DNA from: Cordylochernes scorpioides
Taxonomy: Eukaryota > Arthropoda > Arachnida > Pseudoscorpiones > Chernetidae
Assembly (NCBI GenBank): GCA_030710605.1
Contig: CP092865.1
Span: forward strand, 30,474,190-30,538,189
Direction: 5' to 3'
DNA length: 64,000 nt
The notes under the pieces were generated by a model. It made no database searches. It was not told the DNA's origin and saw nothing but the letters and a program-made list of their open reading frames with translations. Below, piece after piece: positions 21,091 to 31,213 of the stretch. The translations under genes were made by a program, and so were the position numbers. The stretch's first letter is position 1. Each line of letters opens with the position of its first letter.

Positions 21091-22655
21091 GGCGCGTTAA
21101 TATCTTATAATTAATATAAATCTTAAAAACTAAATATGTGATTTTTATATACGTTTGTAAATTAAGATATATTTTGTGAAGAGAGAAATAGCTTTTAATT
21201 ATATTTATTTGAAAAGAAGCGTTCAAATCATTTGTAATTTTCAATGATAGAGAGAAAGAGAGAGAGAATTGAATTAGAATGGCTTTCAGCCATTTCTGAA
21301 TATTTTGCCGATATTTCGGCGGAGTCATGATGGTTTTCTGTGAAGTTCATATAGGCTTGCAGCCTATTCTCTTGGCTTTCAGCCAATACACCAGAGGGGG
21401 TTAGTAGTCTCCATGGCCTCCATCTCAGACTTAATAAACGCGGAGCTCGCGCGCCGCGTGGCCGCACGGACGAGAGAGAGAGAGATTGAAATTGAAAATG
21501 ATTTATTAATCATTCATATATGATTATATTAGGTTATATATAAAATAATTGAATAAATATATATAATATAAATTATATATGTGAAAAAAACAATAAAAAA
21601 TAGAAAAGCTCGTGTGAGCCTGGTAAGGATATGCCTTTTTTGATTTAAATATATATATATAAATATAGAAAGATGACGCAAATTGATAATGATATTTAAA
21701 TCCTTAGATCTATATTTAATTGTTTTATTAATTTTTTGCGCTAATAGTATATAGATGAAGAACGTGGAAGAATATAAAAAAATAGTACAATTTGACTTCA
21801 TGATACGAGCTTTAAAAAAAAACAGTGATGTCTTTCAGTGATTCGTTTCACTTCGTCTCTTCCACCACATGTTTGCTCCGGTGAGTCAAGCTCTGAATCA
21901 GAGGTCATTCTATCATATCTGTGCTTCCTGTCAGTTTAGTTACAAAGGTATTATATGTCCATAACATTTGCTATTACAATGAATATGATGTTATTGATAT
22001 ATTACTATAGTAATACCACAGTGGGAAGCTTCACATATGTTTATTATATATAATACTAAAATATATATATGCCAACATCTCTATATCACCTGTACAAAGC
22101 AAAATTTATTCAATATTGCCTTGTTGTCTTAAATGAATAGGTTGAGTATACAGTAACTAATATCTATCAAATTTTATTTAGCTATTGTGTTGGTGTTTTA
22201 TACATCAATAAGGATGACCAATCGTGTTGATATTTGTTGAAAGTGGTAATTCTAGAATATTTCAACGATGTACTACTCTGTTATAATTTGCATATTGTTG
22301 TAGTATCGTCTATACTAATTTACATCTCTGCCTATATAGCACAGCTTTGCTAAGTTCTTGTTAGTTGGTTAGCGGTTATTGGATAGGGCAGGCCGCTAAT
22401 AGGCGTGAGCTGCTGGTTTATATATAATTTTATCAAATTCAATTTCTTTAATTCCTTGTCCTTTCTTATTGTTTATAAATATCTCTAAGTCATAAAAGAT
22501 TTTCCTTTTTATCAGTCTTCTTTCTTTTCTACGAATATATAATTTTCCCAACAATCCTTCTCCCTTCTTATATTTCTAAAATTATCTCCTCTCCCAGAAT
22601 AGGAGGCAGAAAGTTCGTCATAATTTATGCTTTAGTTTATTTATATTAATATATA
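21091..22655. other. AT-rich non-coding DNA
   Basis: No gene is supported. It includes (AG)n tracts near 21250-21265 and 21470-21485, a short GC-rich patch at 21440-21470, and at about 21600-21645 a fragment (GTGAGCCTGGTAAGGATATGCC) matching the terminal part of repeat family B. Confidence 0.5.
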
Positions 22656-22827
22656 CAGTAGAACTTGGATAATTCGAACTTCTTTAATTCGAAAACCTCT
22701 TTAATTCGAATATTTATCTTGGTCCCTAGAATTTCCTATATAAATAATTTAACATCTTTAATTCGAATTTTTGGATAATTCGAATTTTTTATGGTCCCTT
22801 GGGGTTCGAATTATCCAAGTTCGACTG
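22656..22827. mobile_element. pogo-type MITE
   Basis: The ends CAGTAGAACTTGGATAATTC and its near-complement (CCAAGTTCGACTG) are inverted, and TA flanks both sides (22654-22655, 22828-22829). The repeated AATTCGAA motifs and CAGT...ACTG ends are typical of non-autonomous pogo/Tigger-like elements. It has no coding sequence. An inverted relative lies at 60637-60791. Confidence 0.85.
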
Positions 22828-22871
22828 TATTATAATAATATTAATATGCGTGTATAGGTTATATTTTTACA

Positions 22872-23421
22872 ATTACAATTATTTTATTTCCAAAGCGCTA
22901 TATCCCGCAATGGATACTTGCGCCAAAAAAGGAGAAAAGTTTATTTACATAAGTTATTTACATTATTCAACGCATGAAAACATTAGATATCCAGATTTTG
23001 TAGAAAGTTTAGAATGTATTTACAAAATAATTTGAACTTTAAATATGATTTTTTATCGGTAATCTAAACGTTAAGTTCACAAACAACTAGTTCATTCTTC
23101 ATTCTATAATCTTGAAATGCTGGGCAATCGATAAGTAGATGTCTTGAGGTTTGTTCCTCAATACCACAAAAGCAACTTAAATCCTCCACTGCCTTTATTT
23201 TATTTTAAAAATCTTCTGAAATTTCCGTGGTTTGTAACAAATTGAGTATTATAAAAATTTGAACGAAAGTATTTAGGAATTTCTTGGGGGAAAAAGCTTA
23301 AGAAAGTATCATTTGCTTCGTTTTTCAGAACATTCATTCTTGATTTGAGAAAGGTATCTATAATTTCTGGAATAAATGGGTCATAAATTTGTTGATCATC
23401 TGTGGATAAGTTTCTCAAATC
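22872..23421 (-). pseudogene. LINE copy (41.9-44.6 kb family), 3' part
   Basis: On the minus strand it encodes, with interruptions, IPKYFRSNFYNTQFVTNHGNF, matching IPNYFRPNFHNTQFVTNHGNF in the 42.2-44.0 kb LINE, and ends in the shared 3' hairpin region (about 22875-22925). The coding sequence stops abruptly at the (AC)n tract at 23421 and resumes at 29539, so the copy was split by the DNA in between. Confidence 0.75.
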
Positions 23422-23460
23422 ACACACACACACACACACAACACACACACACAACACACA
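23421..23460. repeat. (AC)n microsatellite
   Basis: Runs of CA interrupted by AACAC steps. It is one of three such tracts (also 24151-24177 and 29489-29537) around the Tx1-type LINE. Confidence 0.95.
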
Positions 23461-23640
23461 TTGCCCAAAATGTAGTTTAGCACCTGCAACTCCAGAACAC
23501 ATTTTGGCTGTCATTAGATGCACTAAACAGGACCTTTGGGAGAGGCCGCTGCCTATCATAAAACAGCTCAAGGAGCATGAACTCATGGAATTTGTGTAAT
23601 CTTTACACAAGGGGATAAGAAACAACAACATATTTTGTTA
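23461..23640 (+). pseudogene. LINE C-terminal tail
   Basis: The frame reads CPKCSLAPATPEHIL, then a short stretch ending in HELMEFV and stop (to about 23600), followed by GGGATAAGAAACAACAAC. The pattern Cys-x2-Cys, PATPEHIL and a short hydrophobic end is that of Jockey-like LINE ORF2 C-termini. It abuts the microsatellite directly, so the copy is 5'-truncated inside the (AC)n. Confidence 0.6.
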
Positions 23641-24150
23641 CACAATATTTAGGTTCGTTCTAGCCTTAGTCACTGAGAATGTACTCATTTCATAACATTC
23701 ATCTTAGAAATACTCTCATTGTTACACCACAAAGTAGTTGTCACAATGTGGTATTCAGTAATGAACTGGCAATCCTTGTTAAAGCAGGGTAAAACTCTTT
23801 GGATTTTGATAGAGTAAAAGAAACCAGATTTTTTGTGCCAAAAATTTATTCCAAATTTGAAGTGGGTTGTTTGTAAAAATGCATCAAACTCCCCCTTAAC
23901 ATTAGAAGTTGTAATAGCATACCAAATATACTTACTGTGAAACCATTGTTCTATGTGCATACAATGACCCACAACAAACAAGCCATATAGAGGTGCCACA
24001 TTTCTCAGAAGCTTACAGAATCTGTTCTAATTAATTATCCTTGCATTCAATTTATGAAACAAGATCTGTCTGCCAAAGTTATTGCAATGATGGCTAGCCT
24101 ACTTCTCTCATGACTTGTAGTAGGGGCACTTATATATATTTTTTGGAGAT
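23641..24150. other. unrecognised DNA between two (AC)n tracts
   Basis: An open frame of about 100 codons on the minus strand (23999-23685) has no recognised domain. Non-coding or remnant status is unresolved. Confidence 0.4.
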
Positions 24151-24177
24151 CACACACACAACACACACAACACACTC
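24151..24177. repeat. (AC)n microsatellite at the LINE 5' junction
   Basis: CACACACAACACACACAACA-type sequence adjoins the first base of the Tx1-type element. Confidence 0.9.
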
Positions 24178-24381
24178 GAGCGTGCGGCCACGCTTTTGCG
24201 GGCTCCGCCATTTTCGCCTCTGGAGTGTGTGTAAAAGGCGCTTACCATCACGAGTTTGGTACCAGAAGAACCCTCTCGATCCGCTGAACAAGTGCCTGAA
24301 AGGCCCAGCACTGGATCTCAACCAGACGAGGAGTTATCGCCGAAAAAAGGAATCATAGAGAATTCTTCTCTAGAATTTTCT

Positions 24382-25893
24382 ATGGAATATCGAACACATG
24401 CAAGCCCGCCGGCGCGCGAGGCGCATGGAACGCTGGCTGCCGCGCGGGGTGACGTCACGGCGCCGCCGACTGCTGTTTCTTCCAGCGAGAATTTAGCCGA
24501 CCCGGCCTCGCTCAACTGGGCCGACAGCGAGATGGCGGAGGTCGACGCCAACGACGACTACACCGTTGTGAAGAGCAAGAAAAGGCGCCTCTCTTCAACA
24601 CCTGAGCAGGCCGCAAAGCAGGCAAGCAGGCCTGCTGAGAAACGCGGCCCCCAGCAGCAGAAGCGGACAACAGGGCCGAGGTCAATGCCGCCCCAGGAAA
24701 TCAAGGCGACGCGCGCCAACATCGCCGACGCCAGGGCGAGGCAGGCCAATACCAACCATGAGAACTACGTCTTCGTGGAGCTGTGCCCAGACATCCCGGA
24801 CTACTCCTACCTCCGGGCAATCGGCGACCTGGTCGGAGGGCCCAAAAACATCGCCCACTTTGGCAGGATGAACGGCCACTACATCGTGGGCCTCGCGAGC
24901 AAGAACCTTGCGAGCCGTTTGGTGGAGGAGGGCCTGAACATCGAGGGAACACTCCTCAAGGTCTTCCCCTTCCGCAAGAGGGCCGAAAGGATCATCGTGG
25001 CCAATCTCCCCGGCTTTGTAGAGGACGCCACCATCGTGCAGGCTCTGCGTGAATACGGAGACATCACCTCCGTCGCCCCCATCATGATCAAAATGGGGGA
25101 GTTCGCCTTCAGCGACGGCCGCCGGGAGGCGTTCATCCTGCTCCGCGAGGGCGTAAGGCTGGAGACGCTGCCCACCCGTCTGACCATCCACTCCAAGGGA
25201 GACACCCTGTCGGCCTTCCTCTCCTTTGGAATCAAGTGTTCCAAATGCGGTAAACAGGGCCACCGCAGAGCCAACTGTCCAGCGCTCGCCAGGCAAGGGA
25301 ACGGCAGCCCCAGGCAAGCAGCGTCTCCCACCGACGCAAGGCCCCCCCTCCCTCCTCCTCAGCGACCAAGGAAGCCGGCACCTGCGCCCGCAACACCGGC
25401 GTCCCCTGTCCAACCGGCGAAGACTTCGGCCGAGGCTCAGGCGATCCCCTCGGCACACCAGCCTGCCGAACAAATTGATCTCACCCACCCTGCCCCTGCT
25501 GCCCACCCTGCTCCCCTGGCTGCCCTGCGGCCCCCCGAGCCTCGCATCCCTCCGCTCGACCAGGAGATGTCGGTGGAGAAGCTGTCCTCACCTCCCGCCA
25601 CGCCTGCCCGGGGAAAGGCCGCACTCGAACAGCTGCTGGAGCACCTCGGGAAGTCCCCCAACCCCTCCATCGACTGGGACAAGCTGCCCGACCTGAACTG
25701 CGAGGAGGCTCAGAAGCTCCTCACCTCTGAGACCACCATGAAGAGGCGAGCGCCCACGCTAACAAAGGAACAGTTCACCGCCCTCGAAAAACTGCACGAA
25801 ACCATCAAGGCCTTGTGCCCAGACTCCAACTCCACCATCCGCAAAACCCTCCAGAAGACCAGGAAGGTGCTGCGTGAAGGACGGCCCCAATGA
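24382..25893 (+). CDS. Tx1-type LINE ORF1 protein (RNA-binding, gag-like)
   Basis: Start chosen at the first in-frame ATG (24382), giving 504 residues; the frame is open from about 24256 without an earlier ATG. After a low-complexity N-terminal part rich in Arg, Lys and Ala, residues about 130-280 look like two RRM-type folds (YVFVELCPDIPDYSYL, then RIIVANLPGFVEDATIV with a strand beginning REAFILL). A CCHC zinc knuckle follows with C286, C289, H294 and C299. The C-terminal part is Pro/Ala rich. By family knowledge it binds the element RNA into a ribonucleoprotein with ORF2. The stop codon TGA overlaps the ORF2 ATG (ATGA at 25890-25893). Confidence 0.85.
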   Translation: MEYRTHASPPAREAHGTLAAARGDVTAPPTAVSSSENLADPASLNWADSEMAEVDANDDYTVVKSKKRRLSSTPEQAAKQASRPAEKRGPQQQKRTTGPRSMPPQEIKATRANIADARARQANTNHENYVFVELCPDIPDYSYLRAIGDLVGGPKNIAHFGRMNGHYIVGLASKNLASRLVEEGLNIEGTLLKVFPFRKRAERIIVANLPGFVEDATIVQALREYGDITSVAPIMIKMGEFAFSDGRREAFILLREGVRLETLPTRLTIHSKGDTLSAFLSFGIKCSKCGKQGHRRANCPALARQGNGSPRQAASPTDARPPLPPPQRPRKPAPAPATPASPVQPAKTSAEAQAIPSAHQPAEQIDLTHPAPAAHPAPLAALRPPEPRIPPLDQEMSVEKLSSPPATPARGKAALEQLLEHLGKSPNPSIDWDKLPDLNCEEAQKLLTSETTMKRRAPTLTKEQFTALEKLHETIKALCPDSNSTIRKTLQKTRKVLREGRPQ

Positions 25894-28800
25894 GTTACCG
25901 CGTCGCCACCATCAACGCGCGAGGGCTCGCCACTCGGGGGAGGAGCCTTGCCCTTTGTCATTTACTCAGGCAACATCACGTGGACATCGCGTTTGTCCAG
26001 GAGACAAACGCATTTCATCTGGGCAGCGGCCAAGACCTCTGCCTCGGCTACGGCGCTGTTGTGTTGGCCCATCCCGTAGCCATCTCGGGATCTGGACTCG
26101 CCTGCGTCTTCGGACCAGGCGTAGCCGTGCTACAACAGCGTATCCTGTGGCCGGGCCACATCGCCTTGGCAACAATAGATGTCCACGGCGAGGAAATGAC
26201 GGCCGTCGCCGTTCATCTGGCGCATGAACCCCGGGAGAGAAACCGACAACTGGAGCTCCTGGCGGCGACAGCGGCACAGGAAAAGGAGGGGGCCTGTTGG
26301 ATCATCGGCGACTTTAACATCAGGGATCGGGGCCCCTCATCATCATCATCATCGGATGCCCTCGCCGCTCTTCTGGACCTGGCCGCGCTGGTCGACGTGG
26401 CCACCCAGTTCGACGCCGCCCACCTGCCCACCAGAGTCTCCATGCACGGCGACCAAGTCGAATCCAACCGCCTGGACCGGATCCTCGTCCCTGCTGGAGT
26501 CCTGGATCGCGTGTCCATCTACGCGACCAGCCACTACCACCTCTCGGACCACCGCCTCGTGCTGCTCCAGGTGGGCCCGCCCACCACCGCCGTCTCCTCC
26601 CCCACCCAGTCCCGCTTGGCCGCGATGCTCCGCTCGGGCCTTGCTCTCGAACATCTGGCTGGCTACATCCGGGAGTTGGAGGAAGACACAGCGCACGATG
26701 ACGACGACGGGGCCTTCTGGGATAGGTGGACCTCCATCAAGGCGGGGCTGCTGGCGGAGGCCAGATCCCTGCACGACCCACGCCACGCTGCCAACGACAG
26801 CTACGTCTACAGGGCGAGACGTTACATCGCGGCGCAGCTCGAGGCCTCCTCCATCCGGGCCGACTACCCATCGCTGCCGGACCTAGCACGCGCCATCCGC
26901 CTCCGACGCCCGGTCAGCGTCATCAGGGACGAGCAGGATAACATCATCGAGGGCCCCGAGCTTCGGCGGAGGGCATTCGCGACCTTCCAGCCCCGCTTCG
27001 CCCGTCCCACCAGCGATCCAGCTGCGGGAGCTGCCTTCATCGCTAGCAGCGCGCCCACCACCACCCGCGAGCTGAGTGAGGAGGACCCGCTTCACCGGCC
27101 GGACATCAGCCCCAGCGAGATCGCCAACGCTATCGAGCACCTCCCTCGCGGAAAGGCCCCCGGCTGGGATGGCTTGCCGTGCGAGCTCCTCGTCGCCTTC
27201 AGCGAGGACTTCTTCGCGGAAGCTCTGGCCCGGGTGTTCGCAGCATCACGGCTCCGAGGTGCCCTGCCTCCGTCGACGCGGCGCAGCTCCATCTGCCTCG
27301 TGCCCAAGGCCCGCGGAGGTCGCGGCCTTGATGGCTACAGGCCCGTCGCGCTGCCCTCGGCCGACTACAGGGTCCTGGCCGCCATCCTTCACCGGCGCCT
27401 CAAGCCCCACCTGCGGACCCTTGTGCCGGAATGCCAGACCTACGCCGTCCCCGGGAGGTCCCCGTCATGGAACATCGCCATGGTGACGGACGCCATCGAG
27501 GAGGCCACCGCCCTGGGCTCGCCGCTGGCCGTCATGGGCGTCGACCTAGAGTCCGCCTTTGACTCATTGGACCGCGGCTTCCTGGAGTCCCTGCTAACAT
27601 CCCTCCGCCTCCCGCCGGCCTTCATGGCCTGGATTAACATCCTCTACGCCGGGGCGGACGCCACCATCCGGGTCGGAGGCTTTCATACAACAGCCTTCCC
27701 CCTTCTCAACGGCCTCAGGCAGGGTTGCGCCGTAAGCGCCGCACTCTTCAGCATCGCCACGGGGCCGCTGCTACGTCGCCTGGAGTTGACCCTCGGCGTG
27801 GGCAATGTCATCGCCTACGCCGACGACATCGTCCTCCTATTCCATCGCGACGGAGACTTCGAGCGGGTGGCGACCGTTTTCGAAGATTACAGGCAGGCCT
27901 CCGGAATCGGCGTGAACCTCGGGAAGAGCGCTGGCCTCTGGTGCGGCGCCTGGCGCAACCGCGGCGACTCCCCTCTCGGCGCCTCCTGGTCGACCACCTC
28001 CATCAGGGTCCTCGGGCTCGACATCGCCCCCAGGAGCACCGTCATCCACCGGGAGCAGCATCTCCTGGCCCTCCTGGAGACTGCATGCCGCAAATGGACG
28101 CCCTTCACCCGCGGCCTCTCCCTCGTCGGGCGAGCAAGAGCGGCGAACACGCTGGTGGGCTCTGTCATCCAGCACCACGTGCATGGCTACCTACCATCAC
28201 CCCCAACCATCGCCAAGCTGCAGGCCCGACTGGCGAGATTCGTCTGGGGACAGGACCACACGGCGTGGCTTCCCGCCGATGTCATGGCGAGGCCAGTTGC
28301 CATCGGAGGCCTCGGCCTCCTCGACCTCGCGACCCAGCTCCAGCTCGCCTGCCTCAAGGGGGTGCAGGTCGCGCTCCGCGGGGGCAGAAATGCCTTCAGC
28401 TGGCTGGTAGAAAGCGGTGAGGCCTGGATCCACCCTCCACCGGACGGCACCCGTCTCCATCCCCGCCGTCTCCGGCTGCTGAAGCTGTGGGAGGAGGCCT
28501 CCAACATCCTGGGCCTCAACCATCGGGCGGTCCCCACGGCTCAGCTACTGGACCTCAACATCATCGGCGGCTGCCGGTTCCTCCGCCCTCCCGACCTCCT
28601 GGCCCCTGCCCGCTGGCGCGGAGCCCGAGTCCGGGACCTTCTTGCGGAGGGCCACCTCACCGCCCGACCTACGCGCTCGGCCCTGGCTGACGCCGCGGCC
28701 CTGGGCGCCTTCTGTCGGAGGCTGACCTCCGAGAACGCCGTGGGCTTCGGGGCGGAGTCTGCACCCTCATCTAGCTCTTTAGCTGCGGCCGTGGTGCTGC

Positions 28801-29363
28801 GAGGGACGGCTACGCCGTTCCTCAACGGCCTCACGACCCGCTCGGCCCGACGGGCCCTGGATCGCCCGCGCCTCGCCGCCACGCCCATCTCAAGGTTCAC
28901 CTCGAGATGGTCGCCCACCATCGGTCCACTTCCATCTAGGATCGACTGGGCCTCGCTGCGGCGCTGCGCCTACTCGGGCCACGAGGCCGACGCGGCCCTC
29001 AAGTTGGCCCTCCACGCCCTGCCCCATCCGGCCCATCCTGCCTCGGTCGGCCCCTCCTGTCCTGCCTGCGGGTCCATCGACCGCTCCCTCGGCCACCGTT
29101 ACTGGTGCTGCCGTTCCATCAGGCCTCTCATCAGAGAGGCCTTCAACATCATAGGGCGGCCCCCTGACCTGCAGGCTTGGATCTTCGGCGGGTCCGGCCT
29201 TGAGGACGACGCCCTTTCCATCTTGGCGTCGGCAAAGTTGCGAATTTATCGCTACTTTGTACAGGTTGGGCTCGGAGAAGCAGTGGAAGACCCGCTCATC
29301 GCCTGGTCCAGGACCCTCCAGCGCCGAGGTTTTCTTCCTCCATCTCCCATCACCATCTTGTAA
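25890..29363 (+). CDS. Tx1-type LINE ORF2: APE endonuclease and reverse transcriptase
   Basis: A 1157-residue intact protein. The endonuclease has QET with E38, GDFN with D141, and SDHR with D220/H221. The RT has GKAPGWDGLPCEL, YRPVALPSADYRVLA, GVDLESAFDSLDR, LRQGCAVSAALFS and the catalytic YADD at 643-646. Downstream come the Tx1/L1-group region with LSLVGRARA and GGLGLLDL, and a C-terminal Cys/His cluster (CPACG from C1057, then GHRYWCC). It nicks target DNA and primes reverse transcription there. Translation probably depends on termination-reinitiation after ORF1, given the ATGA overlap. All catalytic residues I can check are present. Confidence 0.92.
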   Translation: MSYRVATINARGLATRGRSLALCHLLRQHHVDIAFVQETNAFHLGSGQDLCLGYGAVVLAHPVAISGSGLACVFGPGVAVLQQRILWPGHIALATIDVHGEEMTAVAVHLAHEPRERNRQLELLAATAAQEKEGACWIIGDFNIRDRGPSSSSSSDALAALLDLAALVDVATQFDAAHLPTRVSMHGDQVESNRLDRILVPAGVLDRVSIYATSHYHLSDHRLVLLQVGPPTTAVSSPTQSRLAAMLRSGLALEHLAGYIRELEEDTAHDDDDGAFWDRWTSIKAGLLAEARSLHDPRHAANDSYVYRARRYIAAQLEASSIRADYPSLPDLARAIRLRRPVSVIRDEQDNIIEGPELRRRAFATFQPRFARPTSDPAAGAAFIASSAPTTTRELSEEDPLHRPDISPSEIANAIEHLPRGKAPGWDGLPCELLVAFSEDFFAEALARVFAASRLRGALPPSTRRSSICLVPKARGGRGLDGYRPVALPSADYRVLAAILHRRLKPHLRTLVPECQTYAVPGRSPSWNIAMVTDAIEEATALGSPLAVMGVDLESAFDSLDRGFLESLLTSLRLPPAFMAWINILYAGADATIRVGGFHTTAFPLLNGLRQGCAVSAALFSIATGPLLRRLELTLGVGNVIAYADDIVLLFHRDGDFERVATVFEDYRQASGIGVNLGKSAGLWCGAWRNRGDSPLGASWSTTSIRVLGLDIAPRSTVIHREQHLLALLETACRKWTPFTRGLSLVGRARAANTLVGSVIQHHVHGYLPSPPTIAKLQARLARFVWGQDHTAWLPADVMARPVAIGGLGLLDLATQLQLACLKGVQVALRGGRNAFSWLVESGEAWIHPPPDGTRLHPRRLRLLKLWEEASNILGLNHRAVPTAQLLDLNIIGGCRFLRPPDLLAPARWRGARVRDLLAEGHLTARPTRSALADAAALGAFCRRLTSENAVGFGAESAPSSSSLAAAVVLRGTATPFLNGLTTRSARRALDRPRLAATPISRFTSRWSPTIGPLPSRIDWASLRRCAYSGHEADAALKLALHALPHPAHPASVGPSCPACGSIDRSLGHRYWCCRSIRPLIREAFNIIGRPPDLQAWIFGGSGLEDDALSILASAKLRIYRYFVQVGLGEAVEDPLIAWSRTLQRRGFLPPSPITIL

Positions 29364-29462
29364 AATTTGTTTCATATATGTATATATTTTCTCTTCTCTT
29401 CTCTCTTCTTATTTTCTTTTTCTCTCCCTATGATTGAAAATATGTAATATTGTCTAAGATGA

Positions 29463-29470
29463 CAATAAAT
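29463..29470 (+). terminator. polyadenylation signal of the Tx1-type LINE
   Basis: AATAAA lies about 20 bp before the 3' junction with (AC)n, after a pyrimidine-rich 3' UTR. Confidence 0.6.
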
Positions 29471-29488
29471 ATTTTTTAATTGTCAATT

Positions 29489-29537
29489 GTCACACACACA
29501 CACAACACACACACACACCCACACACACACACACACA
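29489..29537. repeat. (AC)n microsatellite at the LINE 3' junction
   Basis: Runs of CA with one AACAC and one CCCAC interruption, directly following the LINE 3' UTR. Confidence 0.95.
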
Positions 29538-29538
29538 G

Positions 29539-29875
29539 ATATCATGATTCTGGATTCGATAAAGTCTGAGATCAGAGGAATGTCGGCCAAACTATGAACA
29601 CAGTTATATGATGTGGATTTATAGGCTTGTATACACCATGTTAGTATTTGATATTGGGTTGAATTTAATTTTTGTAAACATTTTTTATTTAAATATTTGA
29701 ACCAAATTTCGGCTCCATATCTAAGTATCGGTCTGAAAATGGATTTATATAAAGTTAGCCTTTTCTGGGTGCTTAGACCCCAAGATTTCCCACAATTTGA
29801 GAAGAGATCATTTTAAAAACGTTTTGTACATCAATCGTATTTAATGCCTTTTCTATAACTACTTTCAGGTCTTTT
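29539..29875 (-). pseudogene. LINE copy continued (second half of the 22.9-23.4 kb copy)
   Basis: The minus strand continues the family sequence where 23421 broke off. GCCAAACTATGAACACAGTT and the stretch around TTGAATTTAATTTTTGTA match 42.69-42.78 kb. An internal deletion near 29815 joins regions that are about 200 bp apart in the reference copy. The match fades after about 29875. Confidence 0.7.
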
Positions 29876-31211
29876 CAATTCTTCTGCTATTAAGCTTAAA
29901 ATATATAATTTTTGAGAGTGTAAGACCTCCAAAAATCTGCGATTCATTGGATTTCTGTCTTTGATTTCACTTTTTATTATTTTTATTGAATAAAGAATAT
30001 TAATAATATATCTCTCTCGAAATGATCGTAAAACGCAAGCATTCAAAATTTCACTTTGTTAAAAATTTGTTCATGCTCTCAAATATTTGATAATTTAAAA
30101 TTGGGTAACACAAAACGTATAATAATTAAGGTTCAGGTTGGTATATGCCACACTGGGTCAGATGGTCATACTCTTTAAATATATATGAGACAGATTTCAG
30201 GACAACTGGACGATTAAAGAAGTAATAGGATGATCCGATTATATATTTATTATTACTCTTTATATGTATTATTTCCGTTTTTATATAATATCCATAGTTC
30301 GATTATATACCTTCACACCAAAATTACCTCCAAAGTTTTGAAAATATAAGTAGTACAGTCTTATACAATATTAGAGTGGTTTGGTGGAAGTAACTGGTGA
30401 CATCACTGTGAGGATTTTATATTTGTCCCCAATATTTGCAATTTATAACAAATCAAATTATATTTGATGCTTTCAAAATCTTAAATTTGAACTGAAAAGT
30501 TTTACTTAAATGTGATTCATTTTTTTTAGCATGGTAGCATTAGTTAGCATGGTAGAATTTACCCTGGAAACAGGGCTGAAAGATTGGGCTCATCAACGGA
30601 ACGTTTTAAATCCAATATCGATTCATGATGGGGTTGATGAGTGAATATATTTTATTATTTGAAATATTAAACATATGTGGTGTTTGTAATTATTATGGAA
30701 GTACATATGACGTAATATTATGGTAGGTGACAAAGATGGACCCCGGAGGGACGAGACTGGATGATACTGGATGAAAGCGGTCAAAAAACGGCTGGCTGAG
30801 AGAAGAGAACATCAACTGAGTTCCTGACATCCCCAGAGGAACCAACCCTTGATCTCTGTCCAAATCTCCTGTCATTCGCGGGGAAACTCTGTCTGATATC
30901 CCGTTATCTGAGGGGAAAGCCAGTCCTTTCGGATTGATATATGTCAAGCTCCCCTAACCTCATCGGGAAGTTATGTTTACTTGGGGTGGGTTCTTTTTCT
31001 CACAAAGATGACTTACAAAATTAAACAAAATGTGATTAAATTAAATTAAAATAAATGTCATTATATATATCAGGTATGCTTAAACATTGAGCTTAAATAT
31101 TCCATATTATTACATATTCATATATGGTTTCCTTACATTATAATAGCTTTAGCCCAGGAATATGCAAAAAAATCAATAAATTTTATTAAATGACGGAAAC
31201 AATTATTCAAA
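29876..31211. other. non-coding DNA with a GC-richer unrecognised patch
   Basis: No gene is supported. The patch at 30715-30990 is GC-richer, has a TCAGT on the minus strand near 30818, and could be a solo LTR or promoter remnant; borders are not visible. Confidence 0.4.
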
Positions 31212-31213
31212 TA

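Larger units (their letters stand above)
24178..29488 (+). mobile_element. apparently complete Tx1-clade LINE inserted in (AC)n
   Basis: A GC-rich element with a short 5' UTR, two intact ORFs overlapping by ATGA, an AT-rich 3' UTR with AATAAA near 29464, and (AC)n on both sides with no poly(A) tail. ORF1 has RRM-like and CCHC regions; ORF2 has APE endonuclease and RT. The ORF2 region after the RT (LSLVGRARAANTLV and FVWG, then IGGLGLLDL) is the hallmark of the Tx1 branch of the L1 group, several members of which are known to insert at specific sites including microsatellites. GC content is far above the surroundings. The lack of lesions suggests recent activity. Confidence 0.88.

Noticed and set aside
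23402..23599. A plus-strand protein starting in (AC)n
   Set aside because: The first part is microsatellite translation (His-Thr repeats); only the LINE C-terminal tail is real.
23685..23999. Novel gene of about 104 codons on the minus strand
   Set aside because: No recognised domain, not supported by any conservation visible in the window, and located between microsatellites in transposon debris.
24682..25506. Long minus-strand open frame of 274 codons
   Set aside because: It is a shadow of the GC-rich LINE ORF1, with no domain of its own.
24178..29488. R1-clade, Waldo/Mino-type identity for the (AC)n-inserted LINE
   Set aside because: The target is similar, but the sequence after the RT (LSLVGRARA, then GGLGLLDL) and the double RRM-like ORF1 fit the Tx1/L1 group better.
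23421..29537. (AC)n tracts as target-site duplication in the strict sense
   Set aside because: Microsatellite on both sides makes the exact duplicated bases impossible to define.
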